Shown: positions 52,203 through 64,000 of the stretch, in pieces
Layout: every line of letters begins with the position of its first letter
Position numbering within the stretch: the first letter of the stretch is position 1
NCBI GenBank assembly: GCA_037179385.1
Contig: CM074187.1
Span: 2,914,001 to 2,978,000, forward strand
Reading direction: 5' to 3'
Source: Holothuria scabra
Taxonomy: Eukaryota > Echinodermata > Holothuroidea > Aspidochirotida > Holothuriidae
Length of the DNA stretch: 64,000 nucleotides
Made by a program: the position numbers and the translations under genes
The notes under the pieces: generated by a model
Database searches by the model: none
The model's input: only the letters and a program-made list of their open reading frames with translations
Told to the model about the DNA's origin: nothing

Positions 52203-55200
52203 AGATAAAAGATCAACAAATTTGTTGGTAATTATATTTATGCCGTTCAGTAAACGTTGTTGCTACGTTATTGTCATTGAGTATCATTCATTCCTTATAT
52301 TCATTGTATTTTTTTCATTTATTTAGTAATTTTTAGTTATTTCAAGGCGTGTCGGTGCATATCAGAGTGCAAATTTCAAGTTTCTTGTCGACACTCCTCG
52401 GGCTCTTTATAGTTGTATAATGAATCAATTTGTATTTTTGCGTGCACTGTTTATAATCACGTCTTTTGTAGTCTCCTTAATAAATGCCTAAATGTAAAGT
52501 AATTGTTTCTGATAATTAGTCATTTCCTGAATTAAAGTATTCTAAGGCTAAATGATGACCTAAATATTTAGTAATTATTTATGGTCTTCAGTCGTTTTCT
52601 GAATTAAATAATTTTAACATTTTTTTTTAAATGAGACTGAAAGAAAGTCGATAAAACTGAACCGAAAGGAATAAAAACAACATCAATGATTTTCAAAGTA
52701 AATATCACTGTAAGAACCGTGTGGAGCTTAAACTGCGGTACAATAAAACTCATCTAGAGAGGCAGAAACCCAAGTTGTAATAGAATTAAGTCTTTCAGGT
52801 AAAAAATGTTACGGAGTGTCGGGCAATTATGTAAGTCTTTTTGCAATTTTGATGGCATTTAAATATGATTTATTCACTGCATGTAAAACTCACCTTGTCA
52901 GAATACCCATTTTCAAAATTGAATACCGTATTTGTAGAGAAATGTACTTATGAATGACTAATTTCGAAGGTGATAAGCGATTGAGGATACTGGCGCATAT
53001 GTGTAATATGTTCATGTTTTAGTTAGTCCATTGGAGGGTGTACAAAACTGTCAAGTAACATTCATACGTTCCCTTCTATTTTTGCCATTTTAAAACGTGG
53101 ATTTTTGTAATCTTTTAGTTTTTGATTTTATAAAAAAGTTTTTATTATGGCATACTTAACTTTTTACAAAGTTTCCGAATCTGAAGGTTGGTTTTCATGG
53201 GGGGGGGGGGGGGAATATATTGTACAGTATTCCCCCCATCCAATTTCATGGGGGATATATTCCCCCAGGATCGCCGCCCGTGTTTCTTTCTAACAGTTAC
53301 CATCACATGTTACGTTACGGCATGTTCGATTCGAGCGTGGGGTCACACCTATAGCCTATAAGCTTATTCTATAGACCGATCATAAGCAAGATGGGCCTGT
53401 GGAAGGACATTAGTATGTCCAAGACTTTGGTCCTAAGTCCATTAAGGGCATTAATATTAATGAATCACTTATGATCAATTGTTGCCTATCTTTCTCTTTA
53501 ATAACTAAAAATTAATACACTAGTAGCGCGACTATGACTTTAGGCATCCTTACATCATAATTCATAATTTTTTTAAGCCTGATCTGACATTTTCCACAAA
53601 TATTTTCTCAATACCAACGACTTACACCGAACGAGGCTCAAAAGTTGAAGATTATCCATTCCCCACCTCACCCAAGAATGTCACCCACCCGTCCATATCT
53701 TAGTATTAAGGCTAACTGGGAAGTGAACAAGGGGAGGGGAGGTGAAGTAACAAGAAAGTGCGAGGTTCGCCGGGATAATTACGCCGCTTTAAAAGGCGGG
53801 CACATTTAACAGGGTTGCCCACATCAACTGGAAACCGAAGTGACCGATCTTGAAAATTGCAGTGAATACGGGAGAAAACCGAGCTTCAACGGCAGAAACG
53901 TAACGTATGTGGCTCGAAACATTTTAAGAAATGTAAAAAGTATGGAAACTTTCTGATGTAGCGTACCAAGACATCATCACTGTTTATTACAGATACCGTA
54001 TAGGGAATAAATGCATTTGCCAGCAAAAATGCCAACATGCAAGTATCTGTAGAATTGAATACTGGAGGGTGCTTATATTGACCATTGGGGGATATATCCC
54101 GACCCCCGGGATGTGCGACCATGTTGTCATTAATCTTATAATAGGGCACATACTAAGCGGATCACCACTATCGGTTGGCGGGCGGAGCCCTGCGGAAGTT
54201 TTGGAACCGGAAATTCTTACTAGATCATTCGAAATGATACTTCCGAGCTCGTTTCAATCGGTTAACTTCCAGTAGGGTGTTTGAAGGGGATGGGGGCGGG
54301 GCACAGGCCCACTCCAACCCCGAAGTCAGTCGGGGAAAAATCACTCAGTCGGGGGATTACGGGTCGAGGAAGATGAAAAGTTTGAAAGAGACAGACTGAG
54401 CATTCAAACCTTAACTCAAACACCAGCCTCAGTGGGGCAGAAAAATGGTTGTCAAAGCAAAGAAAAAAGGGGGTACTCGAAAATTCGGATACCACAAGTA
54501 TGCACTGAAGTTCAAAAAAGCAAATAACAAAAAAAAGTCATCAAAATCCGTGCCAGTCGGGGGAATCACAGGTTGTGCCCCAAACTTCGAGATCCTGCAC
54601 ACGCCACTGATTCCTTCTGTACGTCCCTGCAAACGTAGCTGAAATACTTTGAATTTTAAATTTATGTTTGTTGTCAAACTATGATCCTGGGGCGGCATTC
54701 TGATATGAACCTGTACACCGCCCAGTCTGCCCGTGTAATCCGGCAATTAAAAACAATCCTAAACTAACACTTTCACTTTTTTTTGAAATTTTACCGAGAC
54801 TATGATTTTTCTTATTTTGGGACAAATTTCGGCAAGAATTTGGAGGGCGTAGGAGTTTTCTGTGCCATGAAAAACGTACTTGGTTTATTAAAACAGAAAT
54901 GACTACCCGAATTTTTCCATGTACTGCCTGAAATGTAAGCCTTGAAGAAGGTTGTAGAACAGCCCCCCCCCCCCGAACCCCGGCCTCGTACATGTATGGC
55001 TTAGACTTTTGATGTCACTTCATTGCTGAAATTACATGATATCCCTGTCACTAACGCCTGCAACTTCTACAAAGCGATTAATATTAGAGCAGATAGTTGA
55101 TACTCTCTTTATTAACAAAGCTATAAAGAATCTCCATGTTAACCGCCCTATGAAAGATAAATGAAAGAAACCATTGAACACGTCACGTTGAGTCTATATA

Positions 55201-55345
55201 GGCCGTGACTTTACGGTCATTTCTACGGGACAGATGGTCCACCATGACCAATCAAAGACTTTGATTTTAATATACATGTCAGATCTCTAAGTATGGCTTC
55301 GAAATTTTGAAGACACAGTTACAATCTATAAACAAAAGCGTAAAT
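52203..55345. other. no gene recognised; poly-G run and transposon fragments
   Basis: A 15-G run at 53199-53213 is followed by alternating GGGGGATATATTCCCCC-like words up to about 53275. The stretch 54090-54200 has the GCGGAGCCCTGCGGAAG element-end words. A 12-C run lies at 54963-54974. All lies in intron 1 of the zinc transporter. The Lys-rich open frame at 54445-54642 has no support as a gene. Confidence 0.5.
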
Positions 55346-55505
55346 TCAGTCACTCCTTAATAAAATGGGGTGTGTGGATTCACTCCACTAGAATATTATT
55401 GCACTCCAACAATAGTGAATCCACTCCAAAAAGAGGGAAATTCACTTCAAGAACGGTAAAAATTCACTCTTCAACAAGTGCGTGCATGAGTGTGCTTCTT
55501 AGTCA
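55346..55505. repeat. diverged relative of the AGAGTGAA foldback element
   Basis: CACTCCTTAATAAAATGG and repeated GATTCACTCCA, AAATTCACTTCAAGAAC and AAATTCACTCTTCAAC words resemble the half-units of 48673-49055. The palindromic partner is worn. Confidence 0.5.
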
Positions 55506-55672
55506 CGAGATCAAACACCAATTTTGATAAAAAAATTACTTAGGCCAATCTAGATAAACACCGTAGTACCATTTTCCACGACCCCCAAAAGCCTTCCAAT
55601 AAACAAGATAAACAGAAATTTGGCTAATCATGGTCCGGAGTGTCCTGCCGAATAAATGAACGGTTCGAACCA

Positions 55673-55726
55673 TGCACACACACGTACACACCCACACACA
55701 CATACACACACATACATGTAAACAAA
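55673..55726. repeat. CA-rich microsatellite
   Basis: Interrupted (CA)n with TACACACCCACACACACATA-like sequence, just inside intron 1 of the zinc transporter, about 22 nt beyond the exon 1 donor. Confidence 0.85.
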
Positions 55727-55747
55727 GAAGGGCTCTGAAGTACAAAC

Positions 55748-55922
55748 CTGTAAATTCCAGACTCATAAATATTAAGATCAGCACAGCTGCTATGGCTATC
55801 AGCTTAGTAGCCTGGCCATTCGAATGGTCATCCTCTATATAAGTATGACAATGATCGGCGTTTCTGACGTAAAGTGTGGACCCCTGACCCTTTTCCATGA
55901 GACCAATCTCCTCTTCCGTCAT
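55748..55922 (-). CDS. SLC30A: zinc transporter (ZnT2/3/4/8-type), exon 1 (start)
   Basis: A 175-nt coding exon from an ATG at 55920-55922 (MTEEEIGLMEKGQG…) to donor ACAG|GTTTGT. It encodes an acidic cytosolic N-terminus with HCHTY, the HCH motif characteristic of the ZnT2/3/4/8 branch, followed by TM1 (KLIAIAAVLILIFMSLEFT). One leftover base joins exon 2 to give the conserved GG. The gene product would move Zn2+ from cytosol into vesicles or organelles in exchange for protons, as known for the family. A non-ATG codon extends the frame slightly upstream. This ATG is chosen because it starts directly before the conserved N-terminal segment. Confidence 0.88.
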
Positions 55923-56650
55923 GTTTAATATAAGCAATCGCCGAGAAATTAATTACTCTAGCCAATGTGCCTTCTGTATCATTACCGTGCAGCCTTCAGA
56001 AGTAGATATGTTAAAAGCTCGGTAGTGAGCTGCCTTTATCATTTCTACGAAGCTACACCCAAATTGACAAACACCGGTACGTTCACTGCGACCTTTGTTG
56101 CTTAAAAGCTCGTGTTTATATCGTTTGCATGTATATAAATAGTTTCAGTTGCAACTGTTAAACGTTGCTAATGGGGCATTGGGAGCCCGTATACGGCGTA
56201 GGGTCCAGGAGTCCGTGAGAGCACCTGGTGAGATTCAGCGGTCCCTGTTGGGTCCAGGGGCGAAGCCACCGGAAGCTCTGGTAAAATAACAAACTTTGGA
56301 CATTGAAATGTTGCATTACAACTTCATAAGGTGTTATTTTACAAACCACAAAAACTACAATGTAACATTCATTCTTATTATTACGTTATTATCCAGGACC
56401 AGCAATGTATAGTTGCTTAGGTAGGATGACAAACTGGAATATCTAAGGGGTCGCTCCTGCATTGGAATAATAACTTTGGGTAGAATTCAGACTGTTGATT
56501 TTTAGCAAATTCAGAGTCAGACATTTTATATGTGTAAACGAAAAGAAAAAAGTGGCTTTAACTAGAGGGCTCTTATCCAACTCCCCAGCCCCCTTTCGCT
56601 AAGGGTCTTTCTCTTCTTACGGTACTGTAAATGTCACTCACTCTCCGTAC

Positions 56651-56823
56651 TACACTGTAAATGAATTACGGTCGATTTACAGAACAACAAAATAAAGAGC
56701 TTAATAAGGATTACAGAAAAATTTTGGAAACTTATTAGCAGAAATTTTTTGTTATCTTTATGATTCTCTTTATTTTTTCTTCTGTAAATTTTACAGCGAT
56801 TTCTAGCCGTTTTTAACAGTGTA
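56651..56823. mobile_element. 173-bp MITE with TACACTGT terminal inverted repeats
   Basis: Starts TACACTGTAAAT and ends TTTTTAACAGTGTA. Additional CTGTAAA/TTTACAG words inside pair imperfectly. TA at both outer edges is compatible with a TA target duplication of Tc1/mariner type, but that is an inference. No coding capacity. Confidence 0.6.
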
Positions 56824-56929
56824 TGTAAAATTATTTTGAATGAGAAAAGGCTATAAATTGTTTTCAACTTTCAATAGATGATAAAAAAGTTCTAAGGTTG
56901 ACATTTACAATGCTTCCGACACTTGGATT

Positions 56930-57310
56930 CTTTAAACAAATATTTGAGAATCAAAAGCTCATATTAAAGAATAGTAGGAATTTATAACGGAAAATTTAGG
57001 AAAGCAGCACTGCTGACCGTCATTTCTTGATAATCATCAATTGTCATTTTTGTCATATTTCGGGTTTATTATACTTTAAGAATCCGAGGGAAGAATGTCC
57101 CAAACTTTTATAGGTTTTAAAGTGTGAACACCTCTGTATCAGGGGTTTTATTATGCGTAAAACGCCCCGAAAATTTGGCTTTTTTATATAAATATTTTTA
57201 AACATGTTCGCATTGAGAGAAATTTTATGGAAAAGTTGGACAAACCGCAATGCTGATGCTGATGATCTAGTGTGAACATGCTAGCAAATATCCAGATTTT
57301 TCATTATTCA
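56930..57310. repeat. dispersed repeat related to 34250-35770
   Basis: AAAGTGTGAACACCTCTGTATCAGG, GCCCCGAAAATTTGGCTTTTT and GAGAGAAATTTTATGGAAAA follow the same order of words as at 34530-35060. Non-coding. Confidence 0.5.
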
Positions 57311-58489
57311 GAGCCCCTGTCTTACATTAGTTTGTAGCTTCGTCAATGATATGTCGCTTTCGAATTTGTATGTGTAAATGGCGTGTAAATGGCTCTTTTA
57401 CATATAAGATAGTAAATTTTTGCCTAAACTTCCCCTTTAACATATACTCAATAATTAAGTTGCCTTGAATATTTCTTCCCGAGTACGGAGATGTCATAGC
57501 CTATAAATAAGACTAGAATCCCTAGGCTCAGGCCGTTGTGTCTTACCGGGGTGATTTGTCATGAATATGCCGTGTAGGCACGTGGGGCTACAGCGATTAA
57601 CCATGCTAAATCTTTCCCTTTAAAAAGCAAAATCGTCAGGTTCCAAACTTCTTACATTAATAATATACCAGAAAACTAAAATTGTGTGTAGATTGACTAA
57701 GTCCTAAAGCCCTATTGACTTTGCACGTGTTTCAAATTTTGAAAATATTGTGTCCGATGATCACGAGGGGTTGTCGCTTTGAACCGGACCCACGTCTCCC
57801 CAAATGAGCGCAATCTCTTCCACTCCCGTAAGCTGCACCCCTTGTCAGCTTGTGACAACACCACAAAACATTACCCCTTCTCGGAGTTGACCTCTTAGGA
57901 GGGGGGAACGACGGCTCAGATCCGATGGTCACGTTGTTTTTTGATGACGTCACAAGAGGTTCAGCTGACGGAAGTTGCTTGCTCTCATTTTGGCGGATGT
58001 AGGCCAGGGTCAAAGCGGTAACCCACCTGACCATCTCACAATATTTTTGAAAAGTAAAAGACGCACAAAATCTATGGGGATTTTAGACTTACCCATTTCA
58101 CTGTGGGATTTAAGTAAAGCCCAATATGGAGTTTTTTTTACTTTTTGACGTAGACGGTTCCACTTCCAGCAACATTATATAGCGCAACCTTGCCTTATTA
58201 CCTGTTATCAGAGGAAACTGTATAAAATTCTTTCAGGTCTTTTTTTACACGCGAAGGATTACAAAATTATCTTTCAAATATAATTCAAAGTCTCGGGTCA
58301 ATTTCTCTATCTTACGTTCAGCAATTCAGTTTTTAACAAAAACGGAACTGCAAATGACTCGACCGAAGCATGTACTGTCAAACAGTTTGTACACAAGTTC
58401 TTGCAAAAAACGTATACTTTGCCTGGTGTATCCCTGGAATCATTAGCTGATTTACTAACGAGGTATTGCCCCTTATTCATCTTTTCTCT

Positions 58490-58800
58490 TAAGGTGGGAA
58501 GGGCCTAGGCCCAGTTCTCTCACCCCAAACATTACCATTTCTCCTAAAATTCTTACCGAAGTCCCTCACACAATTGTCTGCAATTCAGCCTCACCCAGAC
58601 ACAATCTCAGTTTATTGCTTCAGAGTGGGTATAGAAAAACTCAATTTATATTATCAAAACACTCTCAGTGCCGTTCATGCTGTGTAATATAAGCTTTGGC
58701 ACTCTGTGTTGTTTGGATTAGCGGTAAATCAAAGAGCTGAGCCAATTGAGAATTTCGGTACCCGGGTACCAAAATTGTAGTTTATGGTGGGAGATTTGGC
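58490..58800 (-). repeat. dispersed repeat, inverted copy of 14190-14480
   Basis: ATTATCAAAACACTCTCAGTG, GCCGTTCATGCTGTGTAATA and GAGCCAATTGAGAATTTCGG are the complements of words at 14190-14480 in reverse order. Confidence 0.7.
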
Positions 58801-59455
58801 CCTTTAATCATTTTTCAGAATTTATTTTTCAGAATAGTGATCAGGGCCTTTTTGGTTTGGAATACGTCTGAAAAGACAGGATATTCGACCAACGCTTTCA
58901 TAACGTGATATTAGAATTACAGAAAAGGGTGTCACTTCGAAGAATCCGAAGTCCTGAAAAGGTGGTCAATTGACACGTAGAATGGCATATTTGATCTCTT
59001 CCTAAGACAAAATTCCTGCTGAAAACGCTACCTGTATGGCAAGCCCGTGTTGAAAAACACACATTTTATCACAGTATTAATTCGAAATATGATAGCATTT
59101 GTTCTTTTTTATACTGGTATACACTAGAACCAATCAGAGGGCAGGAAAATATACCGGTGTTTAAATCGAATTTATACTGGTATTTATCGAATTTATACTG
59201 GTATTAAATCAACCAATCAGACTGAATAAACTGGTATTAATCCAATATCCAATATAGGCCTATACCAAGGGGCGATTTGATGTTTGAATGTGGGACATAT
59301 ATGATTCGAAAAAGGAAGTTTCTCTCCATTGTTAGAAATAGTTGATTCAAGGGTTTTAGCCGTAGGTTCTGTGATATGACCTCCAAAGGGATAGGAAATG
59401 CGCCATATATGGCACTGGGTTTACAGTAGCCTACGAAAAAACACTTTCGAACCAT

Positions 59456-59524
59456 GTTTCGTTTAAATAGTGTTTACATCACCCCAGTACATAACATCTA
59501 ATGTAAACACTATTTTAACGAAAC
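59456..59524. repeat. 69-nt hairpin, 24-bp arms with one mismatch
   Basis: GTTTCGTTTAAATAGTGTTTACAT (59456-59479, written here in part: GTTTCGTTTAAATAGTGTTT) pairs with 59501-59524 around a 21-nt loop. It may be a microRNA-like precursor or the remains of a foldback transposon. No further copies were noticed in the window. Confidence 0.75.
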
Positions 59525-61713
<2,189 letters not shown>

Positions 61714-62022
61714 TATTCACCCCTTTTTGAGCCAGTTTTTACTCCTTTTACACTTACCCGTTCGTGCTCATTTTTTACTGCGTAGCCCTAATTATTATTT
61801 TTCCGGCCCTAGTTTTTGTCTACTTTTCCCCCTTTTCCCGACCGTGTTCGATTTGTACGTGCACTTTTCTCATCCAGGACTTTTTTTTTTGATTGGTGTT
61901 TCATCCTTCGCACTCATGTTTTGTGACAGTCACTTTCGTTCGGTTCTGTTTTCACAGCGATCGCTTCGGATTTGATGTTTGTCGTGTCCAATTGTTACTG
62001 TTGGTTGTTCAGTCTGGTTTTT

Positions 62023-62060
62023 GCCACCTGATGAAGGGTTTATACCCGAAACGTCGTGGA
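62023..62060 (+). ncRNA. hammerhead ribozyme motif (Penelope 3' region), copy 1
   Basis: Stem I CCAC (62024-62027) with GTGG (62056-62059). Core CTGATGA (62028-62034). Stem II GGG…CCC with loop TTTATA. GAA (62048-62050), minimal helix III AC/GT, and cleavage expected after C62055. Penelope-like elements are known to carry such minimal hammerheads, whose two-pair helix III favours dimeric action. All core bases are present. Confidence 0.82.
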
Positions 62061-62105
62061 GTTTTCCGCAAACTTTTAAGCATTTTTTACTACCTCTTTT
62101 CGACC

Positions 62106-62583
<478 letters not shown>

Positions 62584-62672
<89 letters not shown>
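62584..62672. repeat. (TA)n microsatellite
   Basis: About 89 bp of perfect TA repeats that precede the second Penelope 3' fragment. Confidence 0.98.
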
Positions 62673-62676
<4 letters not shown>

Positions 62677-63096
62677 TTGCACGGTTGCGTCGTTTAGCTG
62701 TTTTTAAAATTGCGTCGCGAAGTAGGCAAACATTTAATTATTGGCAATCCCTTTGTAAAGAGGTTGTACGCTTGACGTCGGCGCTTTTTGGTTTGGCTTG
62801 CTGGATGGATGTTGTCATGGGTGGTGCGTGTGTTACCAGTGCGTCCGCACTACAGAGACTTAGAAACGATTGTAAGGAGTTGATGGGGACATAACAAGAC
62901 ACACAACGCGTCGACGTAGGTGCTTGGCCTTTGTACGCGCGCCGATAGAGTTGTATCGGCACGCGTTTGTTGTTTCTTCTGAACATCGTTTTTTTGATCA
63001 GTTATTATTTTGCCGCCTGATGAAGGGTACAAACCCGAAACGTTGCGGAGCTTTCTTCCGAATTTTAGCACTTTTTATCATTCCAATCTGTTTACC
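62673..63096 (+). mobile_element. second Penelope-like element fragment (3' end only)
   Basis: No RT or endonuclease remains. It ends with the same architecture as the first: hammerhead, then GAGCTTTCTTCCGAATTTTA and CACTTTTTATCATTCC (compare GAGTTTTCCGCAAACTTTTA and CATTTTTTACTACC), then (TA)n. It is enclosed by TA tracts on both sides. Confidence 0.7.
63012..63049 (+). ncRNA. hammerhead ribozyme motif (Penelope 3' region), copy 2
   Basis: Stem I CCGC (63013-63016) with GCGG (63045-63048), core CTGATGA (63017-63023), stem II GGG…CCC with loop TACAAA, GAA (63037-63039), helix III AC/GT, cleavage expected after T63044. Compared with copy 1, stem I has changed on both sides and still pairs, and only the stem II loop differs. 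This supports the structure. Confidence 0.82.
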
Positions 63097-63115
63097 TATA
63101 TATATATATATATAT
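63097..63115. repeat. short (TA)n tract
   Basis: Nineteen bases of TA repeat directly after the second Penelope 3' end. Confidence 0.9.
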
Positions 63116-64000
63116 GTACCTTTCGTCAGTTTCCTTTCAACCCTGTCAGTTGAATAGTCTGTGAGTACATGGATTCTTTACTAACTTGAGGAATTAAAAT
63201 GTGATTAACGTTTCGCAGTTTGCAGAGGACATAGATATGCTGGAATTGTTGTCTACAGAAGCTTGGCTGGAAAAAAAGGAGGAAATCTACCTTCCAAAGT
63301 GCCCAGTTTCATTTGAAAAGAAAAATGATTTATCGCAATTTTTATTCCAAAAAATCGTTCTTCTTGGTAGAAAAAAGCGAAAAATTTGACATAAAAATGT
63401 ACCTTTTCGTCAATGGGATAGGGTGAGGTGCATAGTCCAAAAATTGCTCCGCCCCCCACTTTCAAATTGCTTCCTACGCCACTGGTGTTGTTATCAAAAT
63501 GTTTTAGCGGTGTGGGGTTTAATAAGAGATTTGATAGCATTCTCGCCTATTGAAGGCACACAAGACATATAACTACACATGTTTATTGGAATTCTATGCC
63601 CTAGGACGTTCCATATTTTGTTCGGGCCAAGTATAAACAACTGTATATCATTTTTGTGTTTGGTTTGTCGAGCTGTTTTGAGTCAAGAAAGGAGTATTTG
63701 TATAATTATTTAAGTAAGAATAGTTAAAAATCAAGTGCCAGCAATTCCTACGGCACAGGTGAATATTAAATTCGCTGGCGTCCTTAAGCCCGGCTTTTGT
63801 TTGTTTGTTTGCTGTTGATACCGTAAGCCGTTTAGGATTTAGCTATATGCCCTCATCTTACGTGTTGATAATTTAAAGGTGTCGTGACACATGCCAGCAA
63901 AAAGTTCTCTGACTTTACCTGACAATTAAAGAGTAAGACTTTTCAAGGAATAAAGTCCCTTGAAATGACGTCAACATCTACCACCATTCTCTAGATGTAA
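63116..64000. other. no gene recognised
   Basis: A transposon-end-like stretch (TTGCTTCCTACGCCACTGGTG, about 63467-63487) resembles the termini at 8942 and 13697. Otherwise no supportable feature. Confidence 0.5.

Larger units (their letters stand above)
55923..59455. other. no gene recognised (upstream of the zinc transporter)
   Basis: Presumably contains the promoter and any non-coding 5' exon of the zinc transporter, but I cannot identify a core promoter. About 56160-56300 is a transposon fragment (GGGGCGAAGCCACCGGAAGC). The MITE at 56651-56823 and the dispersed repeats at 56930-57310 and 58490-58800 are separate entries. The tract 59100-59240 has short TTTATACTGGTATT repeats. Confidence 0.5.

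Noticed and set aside
54445..54642. Lys-rich 65-residue frame
   Set aside because: Lies among transposon-end words and has no homology I recognise and no splice context.

Overview
This is metazoan genomic DNA, most likely from a marine invertebrate (a guess from overall character, not from a diagnostic gene). It is AT-rich, has split genes with GT/AG introns, and is dominated by transposable elements of many classes. There is no sign of bacterial gene organisation.

Host genes. The best-supported host gene is on the minus strand. Five exons at 55748-55922, 50708-50854, 33832-34019, 32260-32448 and 29784-29889 join in perfect phase into the N-terminal ~268 residues of a SLC30A (ZnT2/3/4/8-type) zinc transporter. 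They carry the cytosolic HCH motif, both HxxxD zinc-site motifs and a His-rich loop. The exons for the C-terminal cytosolic domain were not found. On the plus strand, seven AG/GT-bordered segments (4981-5056, 15070-15199, 16335-16404, 28243-28370, 36565-36798, 48133-48164, 52049-52192) can be joined into one open frame that ends 5 nt before an AATAAA. I do not recognise the protein, and other frames are open in some segments, so this is a hypothesis. If real, two antiparallel genes have interleaved exons.

Mobile elements, left to right: a decayed CR1/L2-like LINE (about 1372-4509) downstream of a tandem-repeat region; a piggyBac-type MITE with TTAA duplications at 8253-8503 and an inverted copy at 25276-25526; inverted-repeat hairpins; short dispersed repeats; a foldback element at 21244-21484; a hAT-like non-autonomous element at 21646-23576; a tRNA-derived SINE at 30250-30500; and a near-intact 11.3-kb Ty3/Gypsy retrotransposon at 36852-48116 on the minus strand. 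A second foldback element follows at 48673-49055. The last 4 kb is a cluster of Penelope-like elements embedded in (TA)n tracts.

The Gypsy element has 4-bp target duplications, a primer-binding site matching the 3' end of tRNA-Leu, a polypurine tract, and gag, protease and RT-RNaseH-integrase reading frames. gag and protease are in -1 relation, with a candidate slippery heptamer and hairpin at the overlap. A lone in-frame UAG separates protease from RT. Both LTRs carry a ~65-bp minisatellite with a hairpin in each unit: 32 units in one LTR, 19 in the other.

The Penelope cluster contains an RT plus GIY-YIG gene with one frameshift and one stop. It also holds two hammerhead-ribozyme motifs whose stem I differs between copies but still pairs (CCAC/GTGG versus CCGC/GCGG), and a third, degenerate one upstream.
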